Counted from the first letter of the stretch, positions 51,855-63,880 are shown. The stretch: 64,000 bases of DNA from Pectinophora gossypiella (GCF_024362695.1 NC_065406.1:9610001-9674000); one strand, 5' to 3'. Made by a program: numbers and translations. The notes: generated by a model from the letters alone, not told the origin.

Positions 51855-52106
51855 ACTGTCTACTTGAGTGTTATTACACTTTAAAGTAAAGACTCATTTC
51901 TTCTCCCAGAGCCAATAAGATCTATCGCTTTGAAAATTCAACTGACAAAGGCTTCGGTGTCCGGCGTTCTATGGACAATTGCCTCCAAGTATATCGTTCG
52001 CAAAAGGACCTAGTGTTACTTGATGTGCCCACGAATGATCGTTGGAAGTGTGACCAGTGTACGTGAGAGCCATTTCACTACTTTCCAAAAGTAAGCAAGT
52101 ATTAAG

Positions 52107-52210
52107 TATATATGTTGTTAGTGACATCGTAACGAAAACTGAGGGGCATGATTCAGACCGTGATTCTGAGTTACTATCATGTGAATTTTACCGTCGCAAA
52201 ATTCATGTAT
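52107..52210. mobile_element. MITE family G, left arm
   Basis: 'gttagtgacatcgtaacgaa' to 'ttctgagttactatcatgtg' is present without the right arm. Confidence 0.75.
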
Positions 52211-52278
52211 TTATGGTTTATTTTTCATCCTTAATGCTATTCTTTTGCAAGTACATACAAGTAGCCGTACAAGTCGAT

Positions 52279-52513
52279 AGGGTGTTAGTGACATCGTAAC
52301 AAATACTGAGGGGGATCATTCAGACCATGATTCTGAGTTGATATCAAGTGGATTTACTTGTCAGAAAATTCATGAAAATTGTAGTGCTTTTTAAAATTAT
52401 TAAGTTTTTTTTCCGTTCCATACTTTTGCGACGGAAAATTCCACTTGATATTGAATCAGAATCATGGCCTGAATATTCCCTCAAAGTTTTCGTTACGATG
52501 TCACTAACACCCG
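52279..52513. mobile_element. Palindromic MITE, family G
   Basis: 'gggtgttagtgacatcgtaa' at the left is mirrored by 'ttacgatgtcactaacaccc' at the right. It is the best-preserved pair of ends together with 40858-41091. Confidence 0.87.
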
Positions 52514-52514
52514 G

Positions 52515-53050
52515 TATGTTAGTGTGTTTGTTGTTGTGGTTTGTTTTGTTTTTGTGTGAGTGTTTGTTGTTTGTAAGTGTTTGTGAGCACCAATGTTTAT
52601 GTTCAGAAATCAACGTACTTATAACGCGTTCGCTGTCGCTTTTAATATGTTCAACGCCTAACAGAAGCTTCCACCGTTGGTTTACCTCTACTTCCTATTT
52701 TGTAAATGTTAATGCTTTTTACGACTACGTTGTGGTTGAGAGAGGAAATTAAACCTTTTGCTGTACCGAAGAAAATGTTGTTTGAAAAATGTGAATACAA
52801 ATAGTGCAATGAAATAATAAGTTTGCAGCTTGTAGGAAATGCTTTAGTTTTCCGTGTCGTCTCACAGATTTTCTCTAGTTGAAAATCGAAATGTTGAATG
52901 CAGTGGAGGGATATTGTTTGTAATGTTTCTCGATGTACTTACCGTCTGTTCGAGAATGGATTAAGTGCAGTATTACAGTCTAGTACATCGTGTCGTCTTT
53001 GAGTTGTAATGATGCAGGCTCCCAAAATAAATATGTCTTATTTTAGAACA
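52515..53050. other. Unassigned; GT-rich low complexity at the left
   Basis: A TTTGT/GTGT-rich run at 52515-52590, then no recognised feature. Confidence 0.35.
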
Positions 53051-53056
53051 ATAAGT

Positions 53057-53366
53057 TTCCTCGCTTGCGTCTCACTTTAAGGTCGCAGGTTCGAATCTAA
53101 CACAGGCCTAAACCAATTATTCGACTGGAATCGAATTTGTTTTCGAATGAATGTTTGGATAATAGATGTTAATCACATGCTCAGTGGTGAAGAAAGACAT
53201 CGTAAGGAAACCCACATTCCCGAGAAATGTATTTTCGGAGGTATGTGACCTAACCTGTATTGGGCTGATCTTCCCATCGCGCGGGTTGGAAGATCAGACA
53301 GGCAGTTGCTTCTGTAAAAAACCAGACCTGTCAAATCTTCAGGTTAGGTAAGCGGACCTTGGAGAT
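53057..53366 (+). mobile_element. SINE, family C, nearly full length
   Basis: 'cttgcgtctcactttaaggt', box B-like 'aggttcgaatctaac', 'gaaacccacattcccgagaa', 'ggtatgtgacctaacctgta', 'aggttaggtaagcggacc'. Lacks the first part of the head. Confidence 0.86.
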
Positions 53367-53695
53367 GATTTTAGAACAATAGTCAATATAATTATGTAAC
53401 ATTAATATTATAATCATTCGTGGTGTTTTAGACAAAGGATTTTTTTATATAAAGTGTTTTAATTAAACATTAATAGGCTCCGGACACAGGTTGACTGCTG
53501 CAAGGATAATCTCTGCAGGTGGGGATACCTGGCTGGTGGTTGCGATGATTGCGAGTGTGGAGTATCACCACAAACTATGGCTCACCTTTTGTGCTGTCGT
53601 AAGTGACCTAACACCTGCACTATGAAAGACCTTTACGAAGCCACTGACAATGCCGTAAGCGTGGCCAATTATTGGTCAGCAAAAATTTAGTATCT

Positions 53696-53771
53696 TCTTC
53701 TTCTTTGCGAGTCGATGGCGATCGAAGCTAAATTTTTAGTATCGATCGCCATTGACTCGCAAAGAAGAAGA
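53696..53771. repeat. Near-perfect 30-bp inverted repeat (hairpin)
   Basis: Arms 53696-53725 and 53742-53771 match at 29 of 30 positions ('gcgagtcgatggcgatcga' against 'tcgatcgccattgactcgc'). The 16-base spacer contains ctaaa...tttag, which also pairs. Confidence 0.9.
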
Positions 53772-54045
53772 TTAAACATTGACTGTGATTACTGATTCGA
53801 AACTCCTCGGAAACAAGGTTAATACAACTCAGATATCCTAAGTACTTATATATTTATTTCTGATAAACTGAATCAAACACGGAACCGCACGGCGAAAAGC
53901 AGAAAGCCCGTAATTTCTGTCTCGCTGTGAACATACAACCGGTTAGCGTGGCCCACTAGCCCCCTAGTGACCATCCACTGACCCGACGACAACATCCCGC
54001 ACTGCGGCTCTCTGCAGCTCTCCAAAACAATCATTTATCGTACAA

Positions 54046-54330
54046 ACACATCATCATCAGCCCATTAACGTCCCCACCGCTGGGGCACGGGCCTTCCCTA
54101 TAGATGGATAGGGAGATGGGGCCTTAAACAATCCAGTGCGGATTGATGGTTATTAACGACTGCTAATGCAGCCGGGACCAACGGCTTAACGTGCCTTCCG
54201 AATCACGGAGGAACTCGAGATGAAAACTTTTTTTGTGGTCACCCATCCTATAACCGGCCTTTGCGAAAGTTGCTTAACTTCAACAATCGCAGACCGAGCG
54301 CGTTTACCGCTGCGCTGCGCCACCGAGGTC
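54046..54330 (-). mobile_element. SINE, family B, full length with target duplication
   Basis: The tail 'catcagcccattaacgtccc', core 'cgtgccttccgaatcacgg' and head 'gcgccaccgaggtc' are present. The 9-bp atcgtacaa is at 54037-54045 and 54331-54339. Confidence 0.88.
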
Positions 54331-54344
54331 ATCGTACAACAAAC

Positions 54345-54410
54345 ACATAAATAGCCTGTATATGTCCCACTGCTGGGCACATGCCTTCCCTCAATCAACC
54401 AGAGAGACTA
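54345..54410 (-). mobile_element. SINE, family D, tail fragment
   Basis: 'aatagcctgtatatgtccca' and 'ctgctgggcacatgccttcc' with 'caatcaacca'. Confidence 0.75.
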
Positions 54411-54472
54411 TCCTTATCCTAACATAGATATGTACATGCAAATAAACAAATTGTTGCTATTTACCAACTTTT

Positions 54473-54640
54473 TTTTTGTACATTTGCCGCAGATGGCATT
54501 AACTATTTGGCCAGACAAATGGAGAGCGCTGAGGGCTCTTACTCGGTACAAAATTTAAGACAACAGGCCTTAGAGTGCCCAGTTGAGCGAACCTCGGCTC
54601 AGGGCGTCGTCTGAGAGGAAGAATATTTGAAAGAATTAAT
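54473..54640 (+). mobile_element. LINE/SINE element, family N
   Basis: 'ttgccgcagatggcattaac', 'caaatggagagcgctgaggg', 'ggcgtcgtctgagaggaaga'. Relatives are at 31095-31215 (inverted) and, as scraps, 51728-51750 and 62610-62650. Confidence 0.65.
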
Positions 54641-55320
54641 CGGCCCTAGTCGATAGCGATAAGCGCTGAATGTGGGAACTATTTACAACCGAGTGAGTTG
54701 GCTCTGTGTATGAGCATATAATAAAGAATAATAAACGAGGTATACTTACCTCATACCTCGTAAATTACGGCGATAGATGATCAGACTATTGTCTTTATAA
54801 TGATCCATCGTGTTGAAAGGACATAATCCATGTCCATTGGAAAGTAAACATGTAATAACTAATTAAAATATGTTTTCATTATACAATTCAATGTGGAATG
54901 GCCTTTCGTCAAAAGGCGAAACTTTCCCAAAATACATGTATCGTAATATACGACTCCACTGACCACACAGTCCAAACGACAGCACGTGGTCAGCTGATCT
55001 GCCCACAAATTATACACAACGCCACGTGTAAGCTGAGCAATTATTCGTTAATTTAAATTCGGGTCCATATGTCGAGGTTTCGGGCTCTGATTTCTACAAA
55101 TTAGTTACAACTAGTCACAAAAGAATAAAACTCACCAAATAATAAATAAAATGTAGTGCCTCCCATACTAAAGCTTCGTACACGAGAGACTGCAACTGAG
55201 TGGTTGCAGGTTGTCTTCTGACTACTTGTAGATCTGCCCATCCCATTAAAGTTTACGGACGTGAATTTGTATGTATGTATGTAATGGGCAGATCGTTTCA
55301 TGTCAATGTAAATCATGCTT

Positions 55321-55490
55321 CGATCATCATCCCCCTAGCATTATCTCATTGTTCACAGGGTCCGCTTACCTAACCTGAAAATTTGACAGGTCCGGTTTTT
55401 TTTACAGAAGCGACTGCCTGTCTGATCTTCCAACCCGCGATGGGAAATCCAGCCCAATTCAGGTTAGGTCACATACCTCCGAAAATGCAT
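55321..55490 (-). mobile_element. SINE, family C, partial
   Basis: 'catcatccccctagcattat' to 'cacatacctccgaaaatgca'; the head is missing. Confidence 0.8.
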
Positions 55491-55494
55491 GCAA

Positions 55495-57480
55495 AGGCAA
55501 AACATGCCTCGATATAAAAATATAACGGAGCTGCTTCTCAGTCCTAATAAATTAATGAGCCTTTTTTCTGATGTTGTAGGTTTGTCTCAAATAATATAAA
55601 CTACCTAGCCGGATTTATATAACACGATGGCACGCAATTTATACTACATATACACGTTGAGTGTTGTGGAGCGCCAGCGTTATGTTGGCAGGCTTGTAGA
55701 TGGTACCAATATACTAAATGTAAACTGAAGCCTCCTTTGAGCGGACGACACAAACCGGCCGCATAACCACATGGTCACACTCACAGCAATAAAAGTAGGT
55801 AGATGACAGTCTGACTGATTTTCTTCTTCTCCTAATCCTTTTATACCCTGTTGGGATTTAGGGCCCGAATGATAGATTTCCACTCCTCGCGATCTTTTGC
55901 AGCCTCTGTTGCTTGTTCCCATGAGTTTTCGAGAGTTTGACTGATAAGTGAAACAATGTTTGAGTATGGTACACATAATCATAGCAGGTTTTATATGGAA
56001 ACCAAGTTCAGGAGCTATCAATAAAAAAGTAAGGCTGTATACAGCACTATCTTGACCGCTGAGTCAAGTTTTAGGACCATTGCGTTGTCTCTTTTATAAT
56101 ACGTTCTGGAAAGTATAAACCTGAACTGAACATTGATATCGATTCACCCGCAGGACTTATTAATTAGAGTGTCGGGCAGCCATCTCCTGAAATAGGTTAT
56201 ATCGGTGTGAAGTCTAGAATTCGGTACGGTATTGCAACTCACCACACAACTTAGTCTTAATTACCTAGAGCCAGGCAACGAGTATCGTCTGTTGTGTTGT
56301 GGTAAGGCACCTCCCAGGTTCGATTCCTAGTTCGGTAAAACTTGGGAACTTTCTTTACCCACAAGTGAAGTTTATGAGCTGATAATCAAGTGTAATAGGG
56401 CTGTTTTTTTATGTGAGATTTTTATAATCTTCCAACGTGACTCGGACCGGCGCGGCGGGCTGAACTTCATTATATTCAGTTTTTACCTATAAAATTGCCG
56501 TTTTTTAACACTAGCCTTTTTAAAACTCGATATCTTGCGTTCTACTAGGAATTTCAAATTAAAATTTAAGCTCAATAAAAAGAGTTGTTTATTTGTTTTT
56601 CCGCCTTTTGTTTTTGTTGGACGTCGCTGTTTCTGTAATCATGGAAAAATAGAAAATGAGCGCTAAGTGAGGTCTCTAATCTTCAGGCGCCTTCACCTTC
56701 AGCGTCTCATCGTCAGACCTTTACCCTGACTCGATTTTTTTACGCAATTTGGGTAACCTTTAGGCTTATAGAAGAAAAAATCCGACTCCGATGAGGCGTT
56801 TTTGAACGCCTTCGAAGAGTTCGTCAAGTTCTTTAGTAGTTTAAATCTCTAATAAAATTACTTACAAGAGTACATTTATCGCTAATACTTTTCATTAATA
56901 TTTGTGCTGAATAAAGTATATTTATCTAAAGAAACAGCCATTTCATAGGCGAAGAAAATGTATTTATTTATTTAGATAGATATACCAACAGTACACAAAT
57001 TGTAAAGTTATAAAATGCAAGTCTTAAATTAGTTTTTGTATATGCGCGCAATTACACACTGCATTTACAATTACAACAACAAAAAGTATATATAAAAATG
57101 TAATTAAATATTAATTAAATAATTCTTGAATAAAATATTATATTTTCTAGTTATAAATATGGAGCAAGAGCCAACACCTAGAGCTAATATTAAAAGAGAA
57201 AAAAATGATCGTGTCTTATAAATTTTTACTTATATTAGGTACATACGAAATTAACCACAATTTTCTAATTTTCTTTGATACACGAGACTCTGATAGCTGA
57301 CTTTGTTAACTAAGGAGTTCGGAAGTAGCGCCGCTAATTCTATTAAATATTAATTATCACATTTTGTAACAACAACTTTCAAATTAACGCTTTGAAATCT
57401 CGTTGACTGGAGCTAATGAATAAATGATAAATATAAGCTAATTTTATAACGTGACACGTTAGTACTCCGTCAGTAGTATT
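55495..57480. other. Unassigned sequence; one tRNA-like SINE head
   Basis: At 56281-56340 'aggttcgattcctagttcgg' after 'gtctgttgtgttgtggtaag' looks like a tRNA-derived SINE head. No gene was recognised in the rest. Confidence 0.35.
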
Positions 57481-57483
57481 ACT

Positions 57484-57691
57484 TTCTTCTATCGTGTGGG
57501 TTGTGAGGTGGATTACCAACCTCATCAACCCTGGTGTCAGGGTTACTATTGAGCCGCCAAAGGCCCCTGACATGACTCATGTAACGACTACATACTTACA
57601 GTAAGTTGCAACCGGGACCAATGGCTTTACGTGCCTTCCGAAGCACGGATCGTCTTACTTTCGGACAATCAGGTGATCAGCCAGTAATGTC
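57484..57691 (-). mobile_element. SINE, family A, head missing
   Basis: 'cttctatcgtgtgggttgtg' to 'caggtgatcagccagtaatg', including the core 'cgtgccttccgaagcacg'. Confidence 0.85.
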
Positions 57692-57784
57692 TGCAGTCTT
57701 ACCTTATCAAGCATATATTAAAAAGTTCTTTTTTAATATATTTTTTTTGCATCGATAGGAATCAGCTCGTTATAATAGAAATAC

Positions 57785-57875
57785 ATAAACAGCCTATATA
57801 CGTCTCGCTGCTGGGCACAGGCCTCTCGTCAACCAACCGGAGGGGGTATTTAGCATACTAAACAATGCTGCTCCA
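57785..57875 (-). mobile_element. SINE, family D, tail fragment
   Basis: 'aacagcctatatacgtctcg', 'ctgctgggcacaggcctctc', 'accggagggggtattt'. Confidence 0.78.
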
Positions 57876-57879
57876 TAAC

Positions 57880-58734
57880 CATTTTTAAACATATTAACAT
57901 AAAACACAACTTATGCTTCTCGACTGTATTTCCAACCGGGGCAGCCCAGGTTCATACATGGCATCGCAATTTTTAAAACCAATCATTATTTTGCTCCTCG
58001 TACAAACAAAAATGCCCGAAAGGCCGCTTTTCATTGTTATTGCGAGCACATCCATACGGTTCGGCTCGTTAACCACTGAACTATACAAAGCGTGTATGTA
58101 TTTACATACATATCTGTAATATTAACGAGACAGCGTTATTTCATAAAGCCTTTCACCTTTAGAACGTTCATAAATTGTTTTAAATAAGCAACAAAATATT
58201 CATATCAACATTTTTCTCTCTTTTAATGGTTCATCGATCTATCTATTACAAATATACAATAAAATATTCGAATATAGATATAATAAAAGCAAAGTTTAAA
58301 GCTGTACCATTAATTTACAGTTTATCGATAGAATATCCTTCTCGCAATATTGTGAAAATAATTTGAAAAGTTGTTCTAGAAGCGTAGCAAAATGCTACGA
58401 CGTAACGACTACGAGTTCTAAGGAAAACGAAGGCAAAGCTAGTTCCAAGAAACTAATGAAAGAAGTATTTTTAGATGGAGCTGTATCTTGAGATGCATAG
58501 AAGAAACATCTTTTAAATACTACTCAGGCAATACCTTGACATGCTTTCTTTGAGGTACCGTAGTAAAATAGTACGATTCAGATGCGATTTTGTTTGTTTG
58601 TGTAACTGTTACAGCTATTTTATTTCAGTAACTAAATAGTGCAGTCATTATCAGTTATAATTTGTCAATTTTAAAATAATAAAAATATTATATAGGGATA
58701 TACCAATTAAGCGCTTAATTCAAAACTGCTTTTT
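57880..58734. other. Unassigned sequence
   Basis: No gene or repeat was recognised. Confidence 0.35.
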
Positions 58735-58967
58735 ATATTGTGGGTTGTGAGGTGAAACACCAACCTCATCACCCCTGGGACAGGGTTATTAGTGAGCCGC
58801 CAAAGGCCCCTGACATGGCTCATATAATGACTACATAATTACATCAGTAAGTAGCAACCGGGACCAACGGCTTAACGTGCCTTCCGAAGCACTGATCATC
58901 TTATTTTCGGACAATCAGGTGATCGGCCTGTAATGTCCTAACCAAACTAGGGATCACAAAGTGATTC
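58735..58967 (-). mobile_element. SINE, family A, head missing
   Basis: 'ttgtgggttgtgaggtgaaa' to 'actagggatcacaaagtgat', with core 'cgtgccttccgaagcac'. Confidence 0.85.
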
Positions 58968-59049
58968 AAACAATAAAAACAAAACAATAGCATTTTACTA
59001 ATCACAAATGTTATTGTTACCCTAAAAAGTACCTTTAAAAACCAGACAT

Positions 59050-59180
59050 TACAATACAATACAATACAATACAAATACACTTTATTGCACCAAAATAAAA
59101 AGAAATAATTACAAAAAGTCTCTTAACTAAGTACATGGCAAATGGCGGCCATTAATATTTACATGACCTAGAGAATACCG
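59050..59180 (-). mobile_element. LINE 3' tail with acaat microsatellite
   Basis: Five or so 'acaat' units, then 'acactttattgcacc' and A-rich sequence, the mirror of a LINE 3' end carrying a polyadenylation-like signal. Confidence 0.6.
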
Positions 59181-59184
59181 TTCT

Positions 59185-60095
59185 GCAGTACCCAGCGTTA
59201 CTATAAATAGCAACATGACGAGTGCAGGGCAGGTGTTCTCGTAGAACGAGCAAATAAAGTAACGATCAGGATTTTATTCGCAGCCATTAGTGCCTCCGCA
59301 GCCTCCGCACATGTTTGCTTCGCCACCGACTGAAATATTTACTGGTTACGTGCCTTGCACCTCCACTGCCGTTCCAGGAAGATTTCACTCGGAATTCAAT
59401 TTAAACTTGGAACGTAATCTTGTTTAGTTTTATTATTTCAAAGCGATATGAAATTTTGAGTGGTTCTTACATCGATTGTATTGGAAATTTTATTTGTACT
59501 CAGTGAAGGTTTTCATAGTTGCGGGACGGGTTATAACGAAAAGTGTTCAAGAGACATGCTGGTGAATCAAATTAATGTGAACACGTTCCATGCTGGTTCG
59601 AGAATTATTTTAACACGATGACAGATTGTACCATCTTTATAAAGAAAAATAAGTTTAAAAAAGACCATATTTGACTTACTGAATTTCAATAATATTTGTC
59701 ATTCCTCTGTTCATGTAAGTAAAGACTTATCTACTTTCCTTGGCAAAATAAGTTTGGTTGAGCAGAGTAAACATTTCTACGTAGGTACTTACTCAAACAC
59801 ATTTTATATAATACTTAAGTACTATATTTTCCGAAATTCGGATAACATAACTGGTCCTTTACCCAGTTTAAACATTGCTTGGGTTTAGGCTGCAGGTTGG
59901 GGTATTTACTCTGTCACCGCCGAGAGATAAACCTTCAATGCGGGGTATAAGCATTTCCGTAACCACTTACGTTAAGCTGCTATTTAACAGGAGAGATTGT
60001 CGATACGGAAGTGAGCGGGACTTTTGCATATACGTGGGTGAGATATTTTTATTTTTTTCCCTTATTTTTCCTTCCTTAATATCAAGTACTTAGTG
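59185..60095. other. Unassigned sequence
   Basis: No gene was recognised. Confidence 0.35.
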
Positions 60096-60099
60096 AAAT

Positions 60100-60345
60100 C
60101 AGCTACTTTTCACTAAACGTCAAAACACGAAATAACTATGGTACTTATTCGTATGAAAAAACCACCTGTGACGTTATAGAAAAACGTGACAATATTTTGG
60201 ACCTATTACGTTTTCATTTATTAAAATTCATAAATAAGTTAAATAGAAAAAAGGGAACGTTTTTTGTGACCTTTAGATCCGTCCTTATTTAGCAATCAGA
60301 ATTTCATAACTTATGTTTGACCTAGGAAACTACCCAATTATGTAG
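60100..60345. repeat. Interspersed repeat, family I, copy 2
   Basis: It matches 3115-3362 over its whole length with moderate divergence. Confidence 0.6.
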
Positions 60346-60349
60346 TTAT

Positions 60350-61300
60350 AATTACAGATAAAATTTAAGTATGTATTAAGATAATTGGCATCCTTCGATA
60401 ATGATTTGATAGTTTCAGGATTGTCGAAATCTTCACAACAAATGATTCTTATTCTTATTATTTTTTCTTGTTCCATTTGGTTTTACAGACGAACGAAACT
60501 TATTTTACGTAAGTAGATATAATTTACCTAACAAGTGTGTACATATGCATGTCAAATAAAATACATGAACTTGGGCCAATCTTCCTATTTGACATTCACC
60601 CATCAATTATGTAAAAATACACCAACATTTATATTCGATCATTTTGACAGGTAAATCAATTCAGTCCTTATATACGTAAAACGTAGAAATATTTTGCCTA
60701 TACGCATTATACGAATTCGGGGCTATAAAACATTTTACAACCTAAGCCGTTGACGAATACCACCATTTAAAGTTAAACAAATAAATTCATTTCGGGAATT
60801 TGATATAATATATCTCAGGGGACAGGGGTAGGTAATAAACAGGGTGGATTGTGGTGTAGCTACGACAAATGAATGTCATTTGTCCTCCCGGCGGCTTCCT
60901 CCGCCGTTAATAAGGCCACGAATCATAATTTTTGCTTCAACCCGTGATTACTCGATTGGGTAAAATATAACAGATGGATTTTATAGATTACCTTGCAAAA
61001 AACGGTCCAAAAATATGGGTTTATGGCGTGAAATTAATTTTTCGTTGGTGAAATTCGGATTGGATGAAAGCAAATATCTGTAGGAACGTGTTTAATGAAC
61101 TTTAAATTAATGCATAAGTTATGACCAGTTATGAAAAATCTTACTTTATTTTTTTGGGGCAGGCAGTACTGATCATTGTTAGGGACTTACTTCCATGTTA
61201 TTTTTTATATTACGTACCTACTTATACCTATGTGTAACGAAGGCATGTTGAAGACAATAAAGTTATTGAAAAGTAACAACTTCTGACGTCCCATTTATCA
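60350..61300. other. Unassigned; possible regulatory block
   Basis: 60830-60990 is repeat-free and GC-richer ('cctcccggcggcttcctccg'), with homeodomain-like 'gttaataagg' and 'cgtgattactcg'. The rest is AT-rich without features. Confidence 0.3.
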
Positions 61301-61305
61301 TCTTA

Positions 61306-61637
61306 CAATGGGGAACGGATGAAAAAATTAAAAATGAGTAAAACATGAATATTTTTCTATGAGTAGGAATAACCTCCTTCATGAAAATAAAAAAGTTTCA
61401 GCTTATTTTTATGATATGTCACTGTCAGTTGTCAATAAGCTTTTTTAAGTGACAGCCTATGGAAAATTTTCATACAGCCGGACTATAGACCTAATGGCGG
61501 GAAAAAATCGTTTTAATTATTTATAACAATTTGACGTAACCGAAAAATCTGAAACTTTTTTATTTTCATGGAAAAGGTTATTCCTACTCATATAAAAATA
61601 TTTAAGTACGTTTAATTTTTTCATCCGTTCCCCATTG
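61306..61637. mobile_element. MITE with terminal inverted repeats of about 95 bp
   Basis: 'caatggggaacggatgaaaa' at the left is mirrored by 'ttttcatccgttccccattg' at the right; further in, 'gagtaggaataacc' and 'gaaaataaaaaagtttcag' also have mirrors. No internal coding frame. Confidence 0.85.
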
Positions 61638-61639
61638 AA

Positions 61640-62149
61640 GTAGAACCACAATTCTTTTGCATTTTCACAAAGCTATTATCCATCTAGGCCACCAGCTGCT
61701 CAACGCGAACGAAAAGAAATTGATTTCATTTGAATTGTTAAGTATTGCAGGAATTAAAAGTTTCAGTCACTCCCCGCAAAGCAGTGGTGGCGGCAAACTG
61801 TGGCACACGCAATTAAAAATAAACGCTCCAACAGTTCCACCGCGTTTCTGATGCTGTAACTTGTTTAAAATTATTCCCAAATTGTTTTCGTTAAAGATGG
61901 AACTTGATAAAGCTGTGATGTCGCATACAATTTGTGGCCGAGTCCAACGAAGTTACGACTCCTTATTTGAATAACGACTAGTACACAATGCTTAAAACAG
62001 CTCGGTTGGATGGGTCTTTTAGTGAATTTATTGAGATCATCACGATTGTTTTTATGATAGGAATATAAATAATATTCTTTTCGTTGAATTCTTTTCTTGA
62101 TAAAAATAAAAAAGCCTATGTTGAATCATAATTATAGAGTTCTACGTAA
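61640..62149. other. Unassigned sequence
   Basis: A short GC-richer stretch around 61770-61850 has no recognised motif. No gene. Confidence 0.3.
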
Positions 62150-62297
62150 ACGCAACATAACATAAATAGCCTATATACGCCCCACTCACCCACCGGCCTT
62201 CTCAAGCAACCGGAGGGAGCACATTGTATACTCCACTACTCTGCTCCACTTTGGGTCGTTGAAGGTGTTAGGACTAGTAGCCCGGGACCAACGGCAT
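62150..62297 (-). mobile_element. SINE, family D, diverged
   Basis: 'aatagcctatatacgcccca', 'caaccggagggag', 'actctgctccactttgggtc', 'cgggaccaacggca'. Confidence 0.72.
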
Positions 62298-62299
62298 AC

Positions 62300-62960
62300 A
62301 GTTCAATATAAGTTCTAAGTCACGTCAAAAATTGGATTCTACTGTACGCATGACGTGGTGGAGTAATACCGACCCCGCCTGCGTGTTCGACGATATCCCT
62401 CATGCGTTCCTTCGCGTTTATTGCTATTGGCACACTAGAGTCGATAATTTTTCTCACATATAATCCTCTTTTTATTTAGGTCTAATATAAAATAGGCCTC
62501 AATTTGACCACAATCTCACCTGATGGTAAGGGAAAATGTGGCCTAAGGTGGTATGCGCTTAATAATCACTCTAGTTTGAGGAAGAGAGATTAGGCGGCGA
62601 GCAAACAAAACAAATATTCTCAGACGACGCCCTGAACCGAGGTTCACATAGAGTAAAGCGGGCACGGAAAGATTTTTGTATGAAGTGTCCGGTCTGTATG
62701 CATAAATTCAATGACCAACATTGAATTGCGAGAGTCTTTCGTCTATTATAATGCACACTATTTCCGTAGAATAAACATCCGTCCTTAAGCAAATGTTTAC
62801 CCAACTGGAAATCGAATGTAGATTATTTTGCACGGCGTCCAAGATAGGAACACCACCCACAATAAAGCTTATTCCTCTTTTTACCCGACCGACGGCAGGA
62901 GGCGAATAAGGAAATTGTTAACATGTTTATTTTATTGAATTATATTCTGCGCGTTCCGAA
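62300..62960. other. Unassigned; family N scrap
   Basis: 'tctcagacgacgccctgaac' (62619) mirrors part of family N. Otherwise nothing. Confidence 0.35.
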
Positions 62961-62964
62961 TGAA

Positions 62965-63106
62965 CTGAAGAAGAAAGAAAAACCAGAAAAGCTTATATGG
63001 ACGAATTAAAGAGAAGGCGAACGTCGTGTCTTATAAGGAAGTGAATGAATTGGCCCTTGATAGACAAGAATGGAGAATGCTACACCGACAAAAGCGTGGC
63101 TCTTAA
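62965..63106 (+). mobile_element. LINE remnant: C-terminus of a second RTE-like family
   Basis: The plus strand reads YGRIKEKANVVSYKEVNELA then LDRQEWRMLHRQKRGS and a stop. This matches the C-terminus (ELA.DR.EWR...) of lepidopteran LINE proteins. It is 5'-truncated to about 45 codons. Confidence 0.65.
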
Positions 63107-63242
63107 ATTGAACTGGTCTAAATAAACATACATTCACGCATATAATTATTTTCTATTGGTGTCGGTAGAACCCCAAATTGTCAAAAGGCAAACATACCAA
63201 AATACAACTATTACTGTTTAAAAAGTTTGATTTTGATAGAGG

Positions 63243-63474
63243 TCTTCTTCTTCTATCGTGTGGGTTGTGAGGTAGATTACCAACCCCAGCAACCCTGGTG
63301 TCAGGGTTATTATCGAGCCGCCAAAGGACCCTGACATGGCTACTTACGCTGCTTGTAACGACTACCTACTTACTTACGTCGGTAAAGTAGCTGGGACCAA
63401 CGGCTTAACGGTTCGAACCCGGGACCTCCGGATCGTGAGCACAACGCTCAACCACTGGACCACGAATGCCGTAT
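63243..63474 (-). mobile_element. SINE, family A, with large internal deletion
   Basis: The left part joins directly to the tRNA-like head: 'ccaacggcttaacg' runs into 'gttcgaacccgggacctccg', losing most of the core and linker (about 120 bases in full-length copies). Confidence 0.85.
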
Positions 63475-63545
63475 TAATCATGAAACATCAATAGGTAATG
63501 GATTTTAAACCGTTTAAAGGTGAAGTTGAAGTTTAAATTGTTTAC

Positions 63546-63736
63546 CTTCTCGTCCCGCCGCGGCACCCGATGCATAATACACCAGTAGTTGTTCAGCTGT
63601 TTAGCAAAGTCGGGTGTAACAGCCGACCCGACAGTTTGATATTATGATGCCGGCACATTAGCTAACGTCTTGGACAGGTCTGGATCCAGGCTGGGTCTTG
63701 GTTCCTCATCTTCGTGACAATGTCATATAAATTTTC
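63546..63736 (-). pseudogene. Coding-like exon remnant, frame broken
   Basis: A strong acceptor (ttattttcag|gaaaat) and a donor (gagaag|gtaaac) bound 191 bases on the minus strand. One frame reads HEDEEPRPSLDPDLSKTLAN, VPAS, a stop, then YQTVGSAVTPDFAKQLNNYW and CIMHRVPRRDEK up to the donor. The frame from the acceptor side instead starts ENLYDIVTKMRNQDPAWIQT before stopping. The codon use looks protein-coding, but no single frame is open. It is a decayed exon, a non-coding exon or a transposon piece; I do not recognise the family. Confidence 0.4.
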
Positions 63737-63799
63737 CTGAAAATAAGATAATATGAATCCGTAATAGCCCTGTTCGGAGAAAGCGTGACTTTGACGTGA

Positions 63800-63880
63800 C
63801 ATTGTACTGTCGAGGGTTCGAATCCCGACTAAAGCTTTAAATCACTGAATTCGACTTCATGAGTTTGAAGGGATTAACTG
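63800..63880 (+). mobile_element. tRNA-derived SINE fragment
   Basis: Box B-like 'gagggttcgaatcccgacta' followed by 'cactgaattcgacttcatga'. One copy here; recognised as SINE-like mainly from box B. Confidence 0.45.
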
